NCBI GenBank assembly: GCA_024637115.1
Contig: JAGXFU010000010.1
Span: forward strand, 1 to 64,000
Direction: 5' to 3'
Length of the DNA stretch: 64,000 bases
Origin: Actinomycetes bacterium
GTDB lineage: Bacteria; Actinomycetota; Coriobacteriia; Anaerosomatales; JAGXFU01
Of this stretch, positions 24,463 through 36,435 are shown piece by piece. Position numbers and translations under genes: made by a program. Position 1 is the stretch's first letter; each line of letters starts with the position of its first letter. The notes beneath the pieces were generated by a model, which was given only the letters and a program-made list of their open reading frames with translations, did not search any database and was not told where the DNA came from.

Positions 24463-27069
24463 CTACTCCTCGTCGCCTTCGACATCTTCGAACTCTTCGG
24501 CCGCCAATTCCTCGGCTGCCGACTCTCTGATATCTACAGGCTCGGTCCCGTTCGCGTCTGTTCCATCTTCAAGCAATGACGTCTGTCCCTCGGGAATCGC
24601 GACAGCAGGCTTTGCCTGTTTCTTTCGTGCACTCACTCGTGCGATCGCCACAACGCGATCAGCTCCACTTACGTTCATGACCTTCACGCCTTGTGTCGAG
24701 CGTCCGAGCTTCGAGATATCGTTCGCGCTCACTCTGATGACAACGCCCTCTTCAGAGATCAGCATGAGCTCATGATGGGCCTGGACCACCTTCATTCCGG
24801 CGAGGAAGCCCTTCTTCTCTGTGATCTGAATAGTCTTGACTCCCATACCGCCGCGCTTCTGGAGCGGATAGTCGTCGAGAGCTGTGCGTTTGCCGTAGCC
24901 GCGCTCCGTCACCACAAAGAGTTCGCTGTTCTTGGGAACGATCTCCAGGTCGAGCACTGCCTCGTCCGCCTTAACGTTCATTCCTTTAACGCCCATGGTG
25001 TCGCGGCCCATCGGACGCGCATCAGACTCGTCCCACACGATGGCCTTGCCTGCGGTCGATACCATGACCACGCGCTCGCCTTCATGGACCCTCCGCACCG
25101 CGATGAGCTCGTCGCCGTCGCGTAGGTTGATGGCGATGATCCCGTCCCTACGGCTTCTGTCGTACGCTTCGAGGGCCGTCTTCTTGACCAGGCCGTTCCT
25201 TGTAGCAAACAACAGGAAATCATCTGCGGCGAACGCCTTGGTTGAAATGACCGCAGCAATCGTTTCCGCTTGCTGGAACGGCAACAGGTTGACTGCTGCT
25301 GTGCCTCGCGCATGCCTGCTTCCCACCGGAAGCTCATGGACTTTGAGGCGATACACCTTCCCGTAGTTAGAGAAGAACAGCACGTAGTCATGCGTTGAGG
25401 CTACAAAGAGGTGCTCCACAAAGTCGTTCTCTTTGAGGTTGACTCCCGCCTTGCCCTTTCCGCCTCGCTTCTGCTGACGATATGTGGCGACAGGCAGGCG
25501 CTTCACATAACCCGCCTTGGTGATGGTCACAACCATGTCTTCTTCGGCAATGAGGTCTTCGACATCGAGGTCGCGAGCCGTGCCGGCAATCTCGGTGCGG
25601 CGCGGATTCGCGAACTTGTCGCGTACCTCGGCCATCTCCTCTTTGACGATCTTGAGCACCAGGTTGATGTCTGCGAGCACGCTCGTGTACCACGCGATCT
25701 TCGCCCGGAGTTCTGTGAGTTCCTCCTCGATCTTGTGACGCTCAAGACCAGTGAGTCGGCGCAAGCGCATCTCGAGAATCGCGTCAGTCTGCGTGTCTGA
25801 AAGACCAAAACGTGATACGAGCTTCGCTTTCGCCTCACGGTCATCGGAGCTCCCGCGGATTATCTTGATGACTTCGTCGATGTTGTCGAGCGCAATGACG
25901 TAGCCCTCGAGAATATGTGCGCGTTCCTGAGCTTTGCGAAGCTCGTACTGGGTGCGCCGGGTGATGACTTCTTTCTGGTGCTCAACGTAGTACTTGAGTA
26001 CTTCAGGAAGGGTCAGTGTGCGAGGGATACCGTCGACCAGGGCGATCATGATCACGCCAAAGCCGGTTTGCAGCGTGGTGTGCTTGTAGAGCTTATTGAG
26101 CACCACCTGAGGAATGCAGGTTGTCTTGAGCTCGACCACCACGCGCATACCTTTGCGGTCAGACTCATCGCGTAGATCAGATATCTCAGTGAGCTTCTTC
26201 TCTCGTACCAGATCCGCAATCTTGGTGACGAGTTTGGATTTGTTAACGGTGTAGGGAATCTCCGTGATGATGATTCTCGTGCGCCCGGTACTCGTCTGCT
26301 CGATGTGCGCTTTGCCGCGCACCTTGATCGAACCGCGACCGGTTTCATAGGCATCTCTGATGCCATCACTTCCCATGATAATGCCGCCGGTCGGGAAGTC
26401 AGGCCCAGGCATGACGGTCATGAGTTCATCGACTGTCGCCTCAGGATTATCAATGATCATGGACACCGCATCGATGGCTTCTCCCATGTTGTGCGGTGGG
26501 ATGTTCGTGGCCATACCAACGGCGATTCCGGACGATCCGTTGACAAGCAGGTTCGGAAAACGGGCCGGGAGCACAAGGGGCTCGAGAAGGGATTCATCAT
26601 AGTTGGGACCAAAGTTGACTGTCTCTTTGTCCAGATCTCGCAAGAGTTCCATAGCGGTCTTCTGCAGGCGCGCCTCGGTATAACGCATGGCAGCAGCACG
26701 GTCGCCATCAACTGAACCGAAGTTGCCGTGACCATCAACCAGCGGCGCCCGCATCGAGAAGTCTTGAGCCATGCGAACCATGGTGTCGTAGACAGCGGAG
26801 TCTCCGTGAGGATGGTACTTACCAATGACTTCACCGACGGTCCATGCGGACTTCTTGTACGACCTGCCAGCCGTGAGGCCCGATTCGTTCATCGCGTAGA
26901 GGATGCGCCTGTGGACGGGCTTGAGTCCGTCTCGAACATCCGGAAGCGCTCGAGAAACGATGACGCTCATCGAGTATTCCAGGAACGAACTCCGCAGTTC
27001 CTCCTGGATCTCTCTAGGAAGTACGGTGCTTCCGCTCATGTCCGTCATTCCGGTCATGTCGTCTGCCAC
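24463..27069 (-). CDS. gyrA: DNA gyrase subunit A
   Basis: 868-aa subunit that cleaves and rejoins DNA. The catalytic tyrosine is in [10 protein letters not shown] near residue 130. The QQKRGGKG sequence near 545 is a GyrA-box, which marks gyrase rather than topoisomerase IV and is needed for DNA wrapping. The C-terminal beta-propeller repeats are complete and end in an acidic tail. The GTG start immediately follows the stop of the upstream small membrane protein, with GAGGAG inside that gene's 3' end. Confidence 0.98.
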   Translation of the reverse strand: MADDMTGMTDMSGSTVLPREIQEELRSSFLEYSMSVIVSRALPDVRDGLKPVHRRILYAMNESGLTAGRSYKKSAWTVGEVIGKYHPHGDSAVYDTMVRMAQDFSMRAPLVDGHGNFGSVDGDRAAAMRYTEARLQKTAMELLRDLDKETVNFGPNYDESLLEPLVLPARFPNLLVNGSSGIAVGMATNIPPHNMGEAIDAVSMIIDNPEATVDELMTVMPGPDFPTGGIIMGSDGIRDAYETGRGSIKVRGKAHIEQTSTGRTRIIITEIPYTVNKSKLVTKIADLVREKKLTEISDLRDESDRKGMRVVVELKTTCIPQVVLNKLYKHTTLQTGFGVIMIALVDGIPRTLTLPEVLKYYVEHQKEVITRRTQYELRKAQERAHILEGYVIALDNIDEVIKIIRGSSDDREAKAKLVSRFGLSDTQTDAILEMRLRRLTGLERHKIEEELTELRAKIAWYTSVLADINLVLKIVKEEMAEVRDKFANPRRTEIAGTARDLDVEDLIAEEDMVVTITKAGYVKRLPVATYRQQKRGGKGKAGVNLKENDFVEHLFVASTHDYVLFFSNYGKVYRLKVHELPVGSRHARGTAAVNLLPFQQAETIAAVISTKAFAADDFLLFATRNGLVKKTALEAYDRSRRDGIIAINLRDGDELIAVRRVHEGERVVMVSTAGKAIVWDESDARPMGRDTMGVKGMNVKADEAVLDLEIVPKNSELFVVTERGYGKRTALDDYPLQKRGGMGVKTIQITEKKGFLAGMKVVQAHHELMLISEEGVVIRVSANDISKLGRSTQGVKVMNVSGADRVVAIARVSARKKQAKPAVAIPEGQTSLLEDGTDANGTEPVDIRESAAEELAAEEFEDVEGDEE

Positions 27070-27603
27070 TTAGAGCACTCCTCGCTGTTTGAGGCTGCGT
27101 ACAGCCGTCCAAATGCCTAGCCCTACAAAGAGGCCGCCGAAGGCCATCAAAATCGTTGAACCCACTATTCCTGCAGGCCCGAGAGCGCCTGTGCGAACCA
27201 TTGCAACGAAACCCCACACAAGAAGCACGAGCCCTATTCCCACCGCGCCGACTGAGAACACAAGCCCGATCTTCCAAAGAGCACTACTGCTTTCAGGCTC
27301 CTCGATCTGGAGCTGAAGCAGCATGGCGGCCATGGCTTTCTCGTCTACTTCTGCTCCTCCTGGAGACTCCTTGCCTGGCGGCTCTTGTGTGGGAGCCGCT
27401 GCCTGCCCGAGGCTCTCTTGCGCTACATCGATCTTCTCTTCGACCACAAGTTCGGCCACGGACGAGGTTTGTTCGGGGAGTGTCTCCTCCGCGTGTTCTT
27501 GTGCTTGTTCCTCGCGTTTCCGTTGGAACTCCTCGAACTGCTCCCGCTCCCAAGGGGGTGGTTCAAACTGCCCCGGGTCGCGCTTGTTGGGCGTATCTAT
27601 CAT
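27070..27603 (-). CDS. Small membrane protein between gyrB and gyrA, unknown
   Basis: 177 aa, not recognised. The N-terminal ~110 residues are hydrophilic, rich in Glu, Gln and Pro with F-E-P-P-P-W-E-R-E-Q-F at 13-23, and likely disordered or coiled. Two membrane spans follow (~113-135 and ~143-168), ending in a basic tail. The gene is tightly placed: 18 bp after gyrB and touching the gyrA start. Its conserved-looking position suggests co-expression with gyrase, but I can give no function. Confidence 0.8.
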   Translation of the reverse strand: MIDTPNKRDPGQFEPPPWEREQFEEFQRKREEQAQEHAEETLPEQTSSVAELVVEEKIDVAQESLGQAAAPTQEPPGKESPGGAEVDEKAMAAMLLQLQIEEPESSSALWKIGLVFSVGAVGIGLVLLVWGFVAMVRTGALGPAGIVGSTILMAFGGLFVGLGIWTAVRSLKQRGVL

Positions 27604-27621
27604 CTCCGGTCACCCATCGGC

Positions 27622-29583
<1,962 letters not shown>

Positions 29584-29677
29584 CTACCTACGAGATGTTG
29601 TGGTGCCCGAACTGATTCTAACACAACAGAGGGGGTATAGAGCTGGATTTACCCTCCCTGACGGCCCCTATTGGCGT

Positions 29678-30199
29678 CTAGGACGTTTTGGGCCTTTCTT
29701 GACCCTTTTTCCACTCAAGGTCACGAATGGTCGCCCTGCGCGCCGCATCTCTTAAACCTTCGTTGGAAATAACAGCGACACTTCGCTCAATAGCGGCTCG
29801 CTCTTCGGGGGTGAGGGGTTCTGGGGTGACCTTCTCGCCGCCGTATCCGCGCTGGATTTCCTGCAGGTTTACGGATTCCTCTCGATTGCTGCGAACGTCC
29901 CGAGAGACAGTGAACCGAATGGACCCAACCAGATCCTGTCCAACCGCCGTATTTATTCTTTCTTTGAGTTCCTCGGCCATGAAAGAAAGCTCATTAGCCC
30001 ACGCCGCTGAATCCGCGGCTACCAGGAGCTCTCGCTTTCTCACACCTATGACATATGTGTGATCACCAATATGATCTCCGACGACCGTTCTCCACACAGA
30101 TATGACCGCAGCCTTCGGAAGTCCGTCTGAACGGTCTATCCGCTTGAGCACTCGCTGCAAGCCTGCGCCAAACTGGATCGGTCCGGTCCTCCTAGTCAA
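29678..30199 (-). CDS. dciA: DciA-like DUF721 protein
   Basis: 173-aa DUF721-domain protein. The family includes DciA, the helicase loader of bacteria without DnaC/DnaI, and in Actinobacteria it sits between recF and gyrB as here. The core is VISVWRTVVGDHIGDHT, then LLVAADSAAWANELSFM (~55-85), with a basic C-terminal tail. It overlaps the recF stop by 8 bp. The role in loading DnaB at the nearby origin is by family and context. Confidence 0.85.
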   Translation of the reverse strand: MTRRTGPIQFGAGLQRVLKRIDRSDGLPKAAVISVWRTVVGDHIGDHTYVIGVRKRELLVAADSAAWANELSFMAEELKERINTAVGQDLVGSIRFTVSRDVRSNREESVNLQEIQRGYGGEKVTPEPLTPEERAAIERSVAVISNEGLRDAARRATIRDLEWKKGQERPKTS

Positions 30200-31289
30200 G
30201 ACTGATCACCGCCCCGCTAGCAAGCAGACTGCTATCGAAATACGGGAGATTCGTTGTCGTGATCACGGTTTGTGTAGCGCGTTGAACCCGTGCAGTCAGA
30301 AGTGCCCTTCGGGTTTCATCGAGTTCTGACATCACATCGTCCAATAGGAGAAGGGGTTGGATTTTGAGAACCTCCTCGACAACATCTACTTCTGCAAGTT
30401 TCCAAGCGAGTGCGATAGAGCGCTGTTGTCCTTGAGAGGAGAATACCCGGGCTTGCTTTCCTTCAAATACCACGTCGATCTCATCTCGATGTGGTCCAAA
30501 AAGAGATGTCTTCCGGCGCGCCTCTGCTGAATGAGCCTGCAATAATGCTTCCTCGAACTGGTGCTTCCACTGTTCCGGGGTTGAGGCGCTCGTATCGTTG
30601 GTGTCCCGGTTCCAAGACGGCAGGTAGCGGACGTGTAGACCCGGGCTTCCTGTGGTCTCCAGGTGAATGGTTTCCAGCCGCCGTGCTAGTTTCTCTACGA
30701 GTTGACTCCTGTGTTTCATGAGTCGAGAACCGATCTGGACGAGCTGCGAAGTCCATATTTCCAACTCAGCCGGAGAACCCTCTTCCTTCAGGAGACTATT
30801 CCGTTGTCGGAGGATCCTCTGGTATTGCCGTCGCAGACTCCCGTAATTGACAGATAGTTGCTCTCCTAATGAGTCAACTGCCGCCCTTCTCTGCTCCGAG
30901 GACCCTTTCACGAGCCCGAGGTCTTCTGGCGTGAACAAGACGCTGGGGAGTGACCCGTTTGATCCGGAGATGCTCTTCTTGGGAGCCCCATTCACCGTGT
31001 ACTGTCTGCGTTTGTCTTTCTTGAGGGTGAGATCGACTTCAAGAAGTCGTCTGTCTCCTTCGGCCGTCAGGGAGATTCGGGACTCGTTTGCCCCTTCACG
31101 GATGACATCATTCCACGCCGGCCTGCGGAAAGAGTCCCCTGCGGTAAGGAGCTGCAACGCCTCGATGAGGTTGGTCTTTCCAACTGCGTTCGGTCCATGA
31201 ATCACCGTGAGGTTCTCATGAAGCGCAAGCGTGAAGGCCTGGTAGTTTCGAAAATCCCTGACTGAGAGCTTCTTGACGCTAAGGCCCAC
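30192..31289 (-). CDS. recF: DNA replication and repair protein RecF
   Basis: 365-aa SMC-like ATPase that with RecO and RecR loads RecA at gaps. Walker A is GPNAVGKTN near residue 33, the signature is FSSQGQQRSIALA, and Walker B is LLLLDDVMSELD near 320. The gene is 7 bp after dnaN in the usual dnaA-dnaN-recF order. Confidence 0.97.
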   Translation of the reverse strand: MGLSVKKLSVRDFRNYQAFTLALHENLTVIHGPNAVGKTNLIEALQLLTAGDSFRRPAWNDVIREGANESRISLTAEGDRRLLEVDLTLKKDKRRQYTVNGAPKKSISGSNGSLPSVLFTPEDLGLVKGSSEQRRAAVDSLGEQLSVNYGSLRRQYQRILRQRNSLLKEEGSPAELEIWTSQLVQIGSRLMKHRSQLVEKLARRLETIHLETTGSPGLHVRYLPSWNRDTNDTSASTPEQWKHQFEEALLQAHSAEARRKTSLFGPHRDEIDVVFEGKQARVFSSQGQQRSIALAWKLAEVDVVEEVLKIQPLLLLDDVMSELDETRRALLTARVQRATQTVITTTNLPYFDSSLLASGAVISLD

Positions 31290-31296
31290 AGAACTC

Positions 31297-32400
31297 CTAC
31301 CCTAGTCTTACCGGCATCAGGAGATAGAGGAATCCCTCGTCTTCTGTGGCCGTAAGGACTCCTGGCTTCAAAGCGCTCACTAGTTCAAACGTGACGGTTT
31401 CAGCGCTCGTGGATGCGATTCCATCAGAAAGAAAACCGTGATTGAACGCAATCTCCACTGCCTCTCCGGCTACCGTGGCCATCAAGTCCTCGGATGCGTC
31501 ACCGATGTCTTGAGTGGTGGCTGACAAGGAGAGGGTCTGGTCCTCTGAATTAAGCACCACTTTCAAAGGAGTGTTGTGTTGAGCCATCAATGAAACTCTC
31601 TTCACCGCCTGGTTCAACTCTTCCTTCTTGAGCGTTGCAGTGGTCTGGATATCTTTTGGTATCAACTGTTTGTAGTTAGGAAAAGTGCCTTCGATCCGGC
31701 GAGATACGAACACGGTATTTCCGGCAGTGAATACGACCTGATTCTCAGAAACACCGAGGGACAACTGTGATGATCCTGCAGCTAACTTCACAGCCTCTTC
31801 CAAAGCTTTCCCGGGAACAACAACCTCGATATCTTCTGGGGATTCATCTTCGAGAGTTATCTCTTTGACGGCAAGACGATAGGAGTCAGTAGCTACCATC
31901 CGGAGAGTGTGTCCTTCAACCTCAAGAAGCACACCGGTCAGTATCGGGCGGGTTTCATCCCGGCTCACTGCACGAGATACATGAGATACCGCATTCACCA
32001 TGATTGATGTATCCAGCAAGACAGTCTGTCTCGTAGATATCTCAGGGAACTTTGGGAAATCTGCTGCGTTCAGTGTCTTAAGGGTGAAGGAAGCTTGCCC
32101 ACAAGAGATTAAGGCTATCTCCCCATCGATTCTGATATTCATCGCCGCTTCAGGTAGTGAGCGCACAATGTCGGTGATGAGTTTGCCCGGGAGCACAACT
32201 TGTCCTTGGGTGTCGACAGCTGCGGCACTTGAGGTCTTGATTGAAACCTCGAGATCGGTTGTTTGAATCGTTAAGGTTCCATCTTGATCAGCAGAGAAAA
32301 GGATTCCTGAGAGGATGGGAAGGGTTGATCTTGAAGAGAGACCCTTTCCTACGGTTGAAAGCATGTTGAAGAGTTCCCCACGGGCTATGGTCAGTCTCAT
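31297..32400 (-). CDS. dnaN: DNA polymerase III beta sliding clamp
   Basis: 367-aa clamp that tethers polymerase III to DNA, with the usual three repeated domains and the C-terminal Y-L-L-M-P-V-R-L segment that forms the partner-binding cleft. AGAGGA precedes the ATG at 32400. The leader contains the origin element described at 32401-32629. Confidence 0.98.
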   Translation of the reverse strand: MRLTIARGELFNMLSTVGKGLSSRSTLPILSGILFSADQDGTLTIQTTDLEVSIKTSSAAAVDTQGQVVLPGKLITDIVRSLPEAAMNIRIDGEIALISCGQASFTLKTLNAADFPKFPEISTRQTVLLDTSIMVNAVSHVSRAVSRDETRPILTGVLLEVEGHTLRMVATDSYRLAVKEITLEDESPEDIEVVVPGKALEEAVKLAAGSSQLSLGVSENQVVFTAGNTVFVSRRIEGTFPNYKQLIPKDIQTTATLKKEELNQAVKRVSLMAQHNTPLKVVLNSEDQTLSLSATTQDIGDASEDLMATVAGEAVEIAFNHGFLSDGIASTSAETVTFELVSALKPGVLTATEDEGFLYLLMPVRLG

Positions 32401-32629
32401 TATTGTTATTTCCTCTCTAAGTATCTAAACAATCATAGTAGTAATAGGGGGTGTGGAAGATGTGGGTACCCCTACTTTCACCAGGTCATTGGCGGTGTGT
32501 CTATCTTGATAACCCTGTTGACCAAAAACGGTACTTATCCACACTATCCACACCATTGCTGATTCATCCACACCCATGACACCTTCTCCACAAGCTATCC
32601 CCCTACAAGTAACAAGACTGTCCACATCC
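32401..32629. other. oriC element between dnaA and dnaN, with DnaA boxes and trio
   Basis: This 229-bp spacer holds a perfect DnaA box TTATCCACA at 32535-32543 directly followed by CTATCCACA (32544-32552). Further variants lie at 32564-32572, 32584-32592 and 32618-32626, with inverted ones at 32452-32460 and 32461-32469. Next to the inverted box comes GGGGG (32447-32451) and then TAGTAGTAATAG (32436-32447) in an AT-rich stretch. This order, box - GC-rich spacer - trinucleotide repeats, matches the DnaA-trio unwinding element described in Bacillus subtilis. It is therefore the likely melting site. Confidence 0.8.
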
Positions 32630-34063
32630 CTAACTCTTCTGGCGGATAGTGTTTGTGAGGGTTTGGATCTGATTGTAAACGTCCCGCTCAGCGTTGATCA
32701 GTTTTTCAATCTTAGCCTGAGCGTGCATAACCGTTGTGTGGTCTCGACCACCGAACTCGGCACCTATCCTTGGAAGAGATAGGTCGGTGAGTTCACGGGA
32801 GAGATACATGGCGATCTGCCGGGGATACACAATCGCTTGAGAACGCTTATTCCCCACGAGCTCAGAATGGTTGAGGGAATAGAATTTGCAGACCTCGCGC
32901 TGGATAGTGGTCACAGAGATCGGCTGCGCAGACCGTTCCGGGAAGATGTCTTTAAGGACATCACGGGCCAGGTCAAGACCGACCGAGTGACGGGTGAGAG
33001 AGCTGTATGCCACTACTCTGATCAAAGCCCCCTCTAGTTCCCTGATATTCGAAGAGACTCTGTCAGCAACAAAAGAGAGCACATCATAAGGAACGTCCAG
33101 CTCCTCAACCTCTACTTTTCGTTTCAGGATGGCTATGCGGGTCTCAAGATCAGGTGGTTGGATATCCGTTATCAGACCCATTTCAAAACGAGAACGTAGC
33201 CGTTCTTCGAGCGCCGCAATGTCTTTAGGTGGTCTATCTGAGGAGAGGACTACCTGCTTGCCCGCTTGCTGCAAGGTATTGAATGTATGAAAGAACTCCT
33301 CTTGGGTTCCCTCTTTACCTTTCAGAAACTGCACATCATCGACAAGCAGCACATCATTGGTCCGGTACTGTCTCCGAAATCCTTCGATGCGCTTCTTGTC
33401 TCCGATTGAATTAATGAAGTCATTGGTGAATTGTTCTGTCGAAACATACGTAACTTTAAGATGTGGAAAGCTCGACTGAACATAGTGTCCGATCGCCTGG
33501 AGAAGATGTGTCTTTCCCAGCCCGACTCCCCCATAGACGAAGAGCGGGTTATATGCTCGCCCGGGGGTCTCAGCCACAGCCAAGGCTGCCGCATGGGCAA
33601 ACCGATTCGATGCACCAATGACAAAGGAGTCAAAGGTGTACTTCGGGTTGAAGTCACTCACTGTTCGACTTCCGGATGTCGACGGCTTGTCAGTTAGAGA
33701 TCGCTCTCCGACATTGGCCCCACCTGATGTTTCCCGGTTGTCTATCAGTACTGGAGAATCCTCGTCTTTTCTAACCGGAACCTCGTAATCAGCGGGAACA
33801 GTGAATTCAAGAGACAGTGGTAATCCAGAGACCTCTTGAAGAGCGGATGTCAGAAGCCCGGAGTACCGTGACTCAAGCCAGTCTCGAGCAAAATCGTTCT
33901 GAACGGCGATTACCAGCCGGTCATCGACAATATCTACAGGAGTTGTGTGCTCGAACCACGTCTTAAATGTAGGGGTGTTGAGTTCGGTCTTCACGACATC
34001 AAGCACATCAGACCAAATCGCCTGAACGTCTGATTTCGGCCCCGGTACTCCTATCTGCTGCAT
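32630..34063 (-). CDS. dnaA: Chromosomal replication initiator DnaA
   Basis: 477-aa AAA+ initiator. Domain I occupies ~1-90, a linker follows, and Walker [13 protein letters not shown] lies near residue 177. Walker [11 protein letters not shown] comes next. The C-terminal helix-turn-helix signature [12 protein letters not shown] (~440) reads the DnaA boxes. DnaA boxes surround the gene on both sides. It lies 9 bp downstream of a GHKL-ATPase gene and so is probably the second gene of that transcript, an unusual arrangement. Confidence 0.98.
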   Translation of the reverse strand: MQQIGVPGPKSDVQAIWSDVLDVVKTELNTPTFKTWFEHTTPVDIVDDRLVIAVQNDFARDWLESRYSGLLTSALQEVSGLPLSLEFTVPADYEVPVRKDEDSPVLIDNRETSGGANVGERSLTDKPSTSGSRTVSDFNPKYTFDSFVIGASNRFAHAAALAVAETPGRAYNPLFVYGGVGLGKTHLLQAIGHYVQSSFPHLKVTYVSTEQFTNDFINSIGDKKRIEGFRRQYRTNDVLLVDDVQFLKGKEGTQEEFFHTFNTLQQAGKQVVLSSDRPPKDIAALEERLRSRFEMGLITDIQPPDLETRIAILKRKVEVEELDVPYDVLSFVADRVSSNIRELEGALIRVVAYSSLTRHSVGLDLARDVLKDIFPERSAQPISVTTIQREVCKFYSLNHSELVGNKRSQAIVYPRQIAMYLSRELTDLSLPRIGAEFGGRDHTTVMHAQAKIEKLINAERDVYNQIQTLTNTIRQKS

Positions 34064-34072
34064 CCGTACCGC

Positions 34073-34960
34073 CTAACTAAAGATACTGTCGAGGTAAGTA
34101 GTTCCTATATCTGAGATGACACGTTTGCCAAATTCGTCGGACATGATCAAGCCGTTATCCTCTAGATACGCGAGATCACGGTAGGCCGTAGACAGACCCA
34201 CAGACAGTTCTTTCGAAATCAGGGTCGGGCCGGCTTCTCCGAATTCCATCACGATCGAGAGGACTCGCTTCTGACGCGTCGAGAGCCTCGGTAGCGGCGC
34301 GATCATCACCTCATGTCCGACTGGCTCACCCGCCGTTGCTTCCTGGGACGAGTATGTGACTGCAGTTTCAGTCGAGTGAGCCCGCAAGGTCACCACCGTT
34401 CCGGAGCCAAGATTGTCTTCCAAGCTTAACGAGCCTCCCTGGTGAGAGAGGAATTCGCGAATCAACGGGAGACCGGAACCTACCCCCCGAATCACTTCCT
34501 TCATCACGCTTGAAGCCGTGGTGTAGCCGGGAAGCAAGGCGCGCTCCTTGTCTTCAATGCCCGGACCCTGATCCGAGAAGCGAACCGTGTTTCCATCATC
34601 AAGAACAGAGACCACCGGCTCCTTGAAGCGAGCATGAATCAGATTCTCAACAACCTCACGCAAGACCGTATACGGCAACCGGCCGTCCATGTCGTGGACC
34701 GTGCGATAGACGCGGGCCGAAAGCTCCTCAATGAATACATCAGGAGAAACCCCCTGGACCTCTTCGATTCGAGGAGCGGCAGCGAGCGAGTCATACACGG
34801 CAATCCGACCAACGAGATGGCCGGATGTCTGGATCTCACTCTGTGAAGACTCAAGCGCCAGGGCTTTCGAGACCGGAGCCTCAGGCGATGCTGTTGTCAA
34901 TACGACAGGCCCTGCGTCCTGATCAAAGAACGGTTTCACGTACCAACCCAACCTTTCCAC
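34073..34960 (-). CDS. GHKL-ATPase / winged-helix protein upstream of dnaA
   Basis: 295 aa. The middle (~115-215) is a histidine-kinase-like GHKL ATPase fold with the N-box VVENLIHA, G1 FSDQGPGI and G2 GVGSGLPLI. There is no HisKA dimerisation domain and no obvious phospho-histidine, so it is closer to anti-sigma-factor-type kinases or stand-alone ATPases. The C-terminal ~65 residues (LSTRQKRVLSIVMEF... LSVGLSTAYRDLAYLEDNGL) look like a winged helix-turn-helix DNA-binding domain. The GTG start at 34960 has only a weak ribosome site. Its position between the two DnaA-box clusters, in the same direction as dnaA, suggests control of dnaA or of origin use. That is inference. Confidence 0.8.
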   Translation of the reverse strand: MERLGWYVKPFFDQDAGPVVLTTASPEAPVSKALALESSQSEIQTSGHLVGRIAVYDSLAAAPRIEEVQGVSPDVFIEELSARVYRTVHDMDGRLPYTVLREVVENLIHARFKEPVVSVLDDGNTVRFSDQGPGIEDKERALLPGYTTASSVMKEVIRGVGSGLPLIREFLSHQGGSLSLEDNLGSGTVVTLRAHSTETAVTYSSQEATAGEPVGHEVMIAPLPRLSTRQKRVLSIVMEFGEAGPTLISKELSVGLSTAYRDLAYLEDNGLIMSDEFGKRVISDIGTTYLDSIFS

Positions 34961-35487
34961 TCATCCACACGGTTTTCAACAGGCACCCTGGTGGTTCATG
35001 CTTCCGCAAGCTCCTGTATATGACCGTATCTACCTCGGGTTATGGAATCCAACCCTTTCAAATGGAAGCCGTTGACGTGCGGCTTCCTGGCTTATCCACA
35101 AAGCTTTCCACATCTGTGGAGAAAACACCCTCAACCATCGCTCAAGTACGTCCCTATACCTGAGAAAACACGTTCATTTGCTTTCCAAAGGGCTTTCAAA
35201 GGGAAATCCGAGGCATTCGAGATCCGGACCCCTGTGGAAACGGCTACATTTTCAGGAGCACGTAATCCTGCCCTGTGGAAACACGGCACCCCGGTAACGA
35301 CCAAGCATTCGAGGAAATCTACAAAAATACCCTTTGAGCATTGGTTTTCAACGCAAACACGGGTGTTGAACGATCTCCCCCCGAGTGCAATGGATGATAC
35401 CAAACGAGTCGGAAGCCCTCAATGGAAGTGTGTGGGTTATCCACAGGTTCAACAGTCGTCAGTCCTGCGTTTTCCACATTATCCACA
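34961..35487. other. oriC element between dnaA locus and rpmH, DnaA-box cluster
   Basis: A 700-bp gene-free stretch rich in DnaA boxes. Perfect TTATCCACA occurs at 35092-35100, 35437-35445 and 35479-35487. Near matches are TCATCCACA (34961-34969), TTTTCCACA (35470-35478, abutting a perfect box), TTTCCACA (35105-35112), and inverted TGTGGAGAA (35115-35123) and TGTGGAAAC (35233-35241 and 35274-35282). No strongly AT-rich unwinding segment is seen here. With the cluster on the other side of dnaA this makes a bipartite origin. Reading frames that cross it are spurious. Confidence 0.88.
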
Positions 35488-35584
35488 GATTCTGAACTAT
35501 TTTGGAACGCGCGAGCGAGAGCGTCCTGAATGGGTCAATTGAGCGCGTGCGTGAGGAGTTGTTGGTGGGGCAACCAAGTCTTCG

Positions 35585-35613
35585 TTGACGACGTCTAAGT
35601 GCGCGGGTATACT
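35585..35613 (+). promoter_or_regulatory. Promoter of the rpmH operon
   Basis: TTGACG (35585-35590), a spacer of exactly 17 bp, and TATACT (35608-35613) form a near-consensus sigma-70-type promoter. The start codon of rpmH is 53 bp downstream, giving a leader of about 45 nt. Confidence 0.85.
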
Positions 35614-35665
35614 CGTTTGGCTCTGCGCCCATTATGCGGGCGCCTGAACTGGAGGAAGAGTACAA

Positions 35666-35800
35666 GTGAAGCGGACTTATCAACCTAACACGCGCAAGCG
35701 TAGTAAGACACATGGTTTCCGCAAGCGTATGTCAACGGCAGCAGGACGCGCCGTGCTTGCGAACCGACGCCGCAAGGGCCGCAAGGTACTGAGCGCCTAG
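35666..35800 (+). CDS. rpmH: Ribosomal protein bL34
   Basis: 44-aa 50S ribosomal protein, too short for an ordinary open-frame list. It reads [20 protein letters not shown] and continues through the family's basic tail [11 protein letters not shown]. The GTG start at 35666 follows GGAGG at 35651-35655. It is the first gene of the rpmH-rnpA-yidD-yidC-jag run and lies beside the origin as in most bacteria. Confidence 0.98.
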   Translation: MKRTYQPNTRKRSKTHGFRKRMSTAAGRAVLANRRRKGRKVLSA

Positions 35801-35830
35801 TTGGCGTATGAAGCACCGGAGGCGGTTGTG

Positions 35831-36169
35831 GTGCTGAGTGTTATCAAGTCAACGCGCGAGATCGACGCTCTGTTCAGTGAAGGCGAACGTTCGTCTCACG
35901 CGCACATACTCGCTCTGGCGCGACACACGCCTGAAGGACGCGGCCCAGAGGGTCGCGTCGTCTTTGTTGCTGGCAAACGCCTTGGTGGCGCGGTCTTACG
36001 CAACCGCTCGAAGAGGGTATTGAGGGCCGCGGTGCATCGTTCGGGAGCCTCGTGGGATGGCTACGATGTAGCGCTGATCGCGAGACCTTCCACGGCTACA
36101 GCCTCCGAGGAGATTCTTGATCGGGCCCTACGGTCTGTCTTAAAGAAGGCCGGGCTCAGCGATGACTAG
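35831..36169 (+). CDS. rnpA: Ribonuclease P protein component
   Basis: About 112 aa, the protein partner of the tRNA 5'-processing ribozyme. The diagnostic basic helix [12 protein letters not shown] lies near residues 57-68. The start is taken at GTG 35831 because GGAGGCGG (35818-35825) precedes it and the family begins at this point. GTG 35828 is equally allowed, and a TTG at 35801 directly after the rpmH stop would add ten residues. Confidence 0.93.
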   Translation: MLSVIKSTREIDALFSEGERSSHAHILALARHTPEGRGPEGRVVFVAGKRLGGAVLRNRSKRVLRAAVHRSGASWDGYDVALIARPSTATASEEILDRALRSVLKKAGLSDD

Positions 36170-36383
36170 GTTTCCGCGACGCGTACTCATGGCAATTATC
36201 AAGGTGTATCAGGTTGCCATTTCTCCCCTCTTCCCCCCATCTTGTAGGTTCACGCCAACGTGCTCCTCGTATGCGCTAACATCAGTGGAGCGTTACGGGG
36301 TTGTGCGTGGTGGGTGGATGGCGCTCAGGCGGATCTCCCGGTGTCACCCGTGGAGCCCCGGCGGATACGATCCAGTTCCCTAA
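36162..36383 (+). CDS. yidD: Membrane protein insertion efficiency factor YidD
   Basis: 73-aa amphipathic protein that helps YidC insert membrane proteins. The family signature is complete: [23 protein letters not shown], then [24 protein letters not shown]. It overlaps the rnpA stop by 8 bp. Confidence 0.96.
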   Translation: MTRFPRRVLMAIIKVYQVAISPLFPPSCRFTPTCSSYALTSVERYGVVRGGWMALRRISRCHPWSPGGYDPVP

Positions 36384-36435
36384 GACCAGCTTGCCTGCGA
36401 CTAAGCGGCAGTCTCGTCAGAGGAGGTAGTAAAGA

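Noticed and set aside
35042..35542. 166-aa frame across the origin
   Set aside because: It runs through several DnaA boxes in non-coding sequence, with no ribosome site and no family resemblance.
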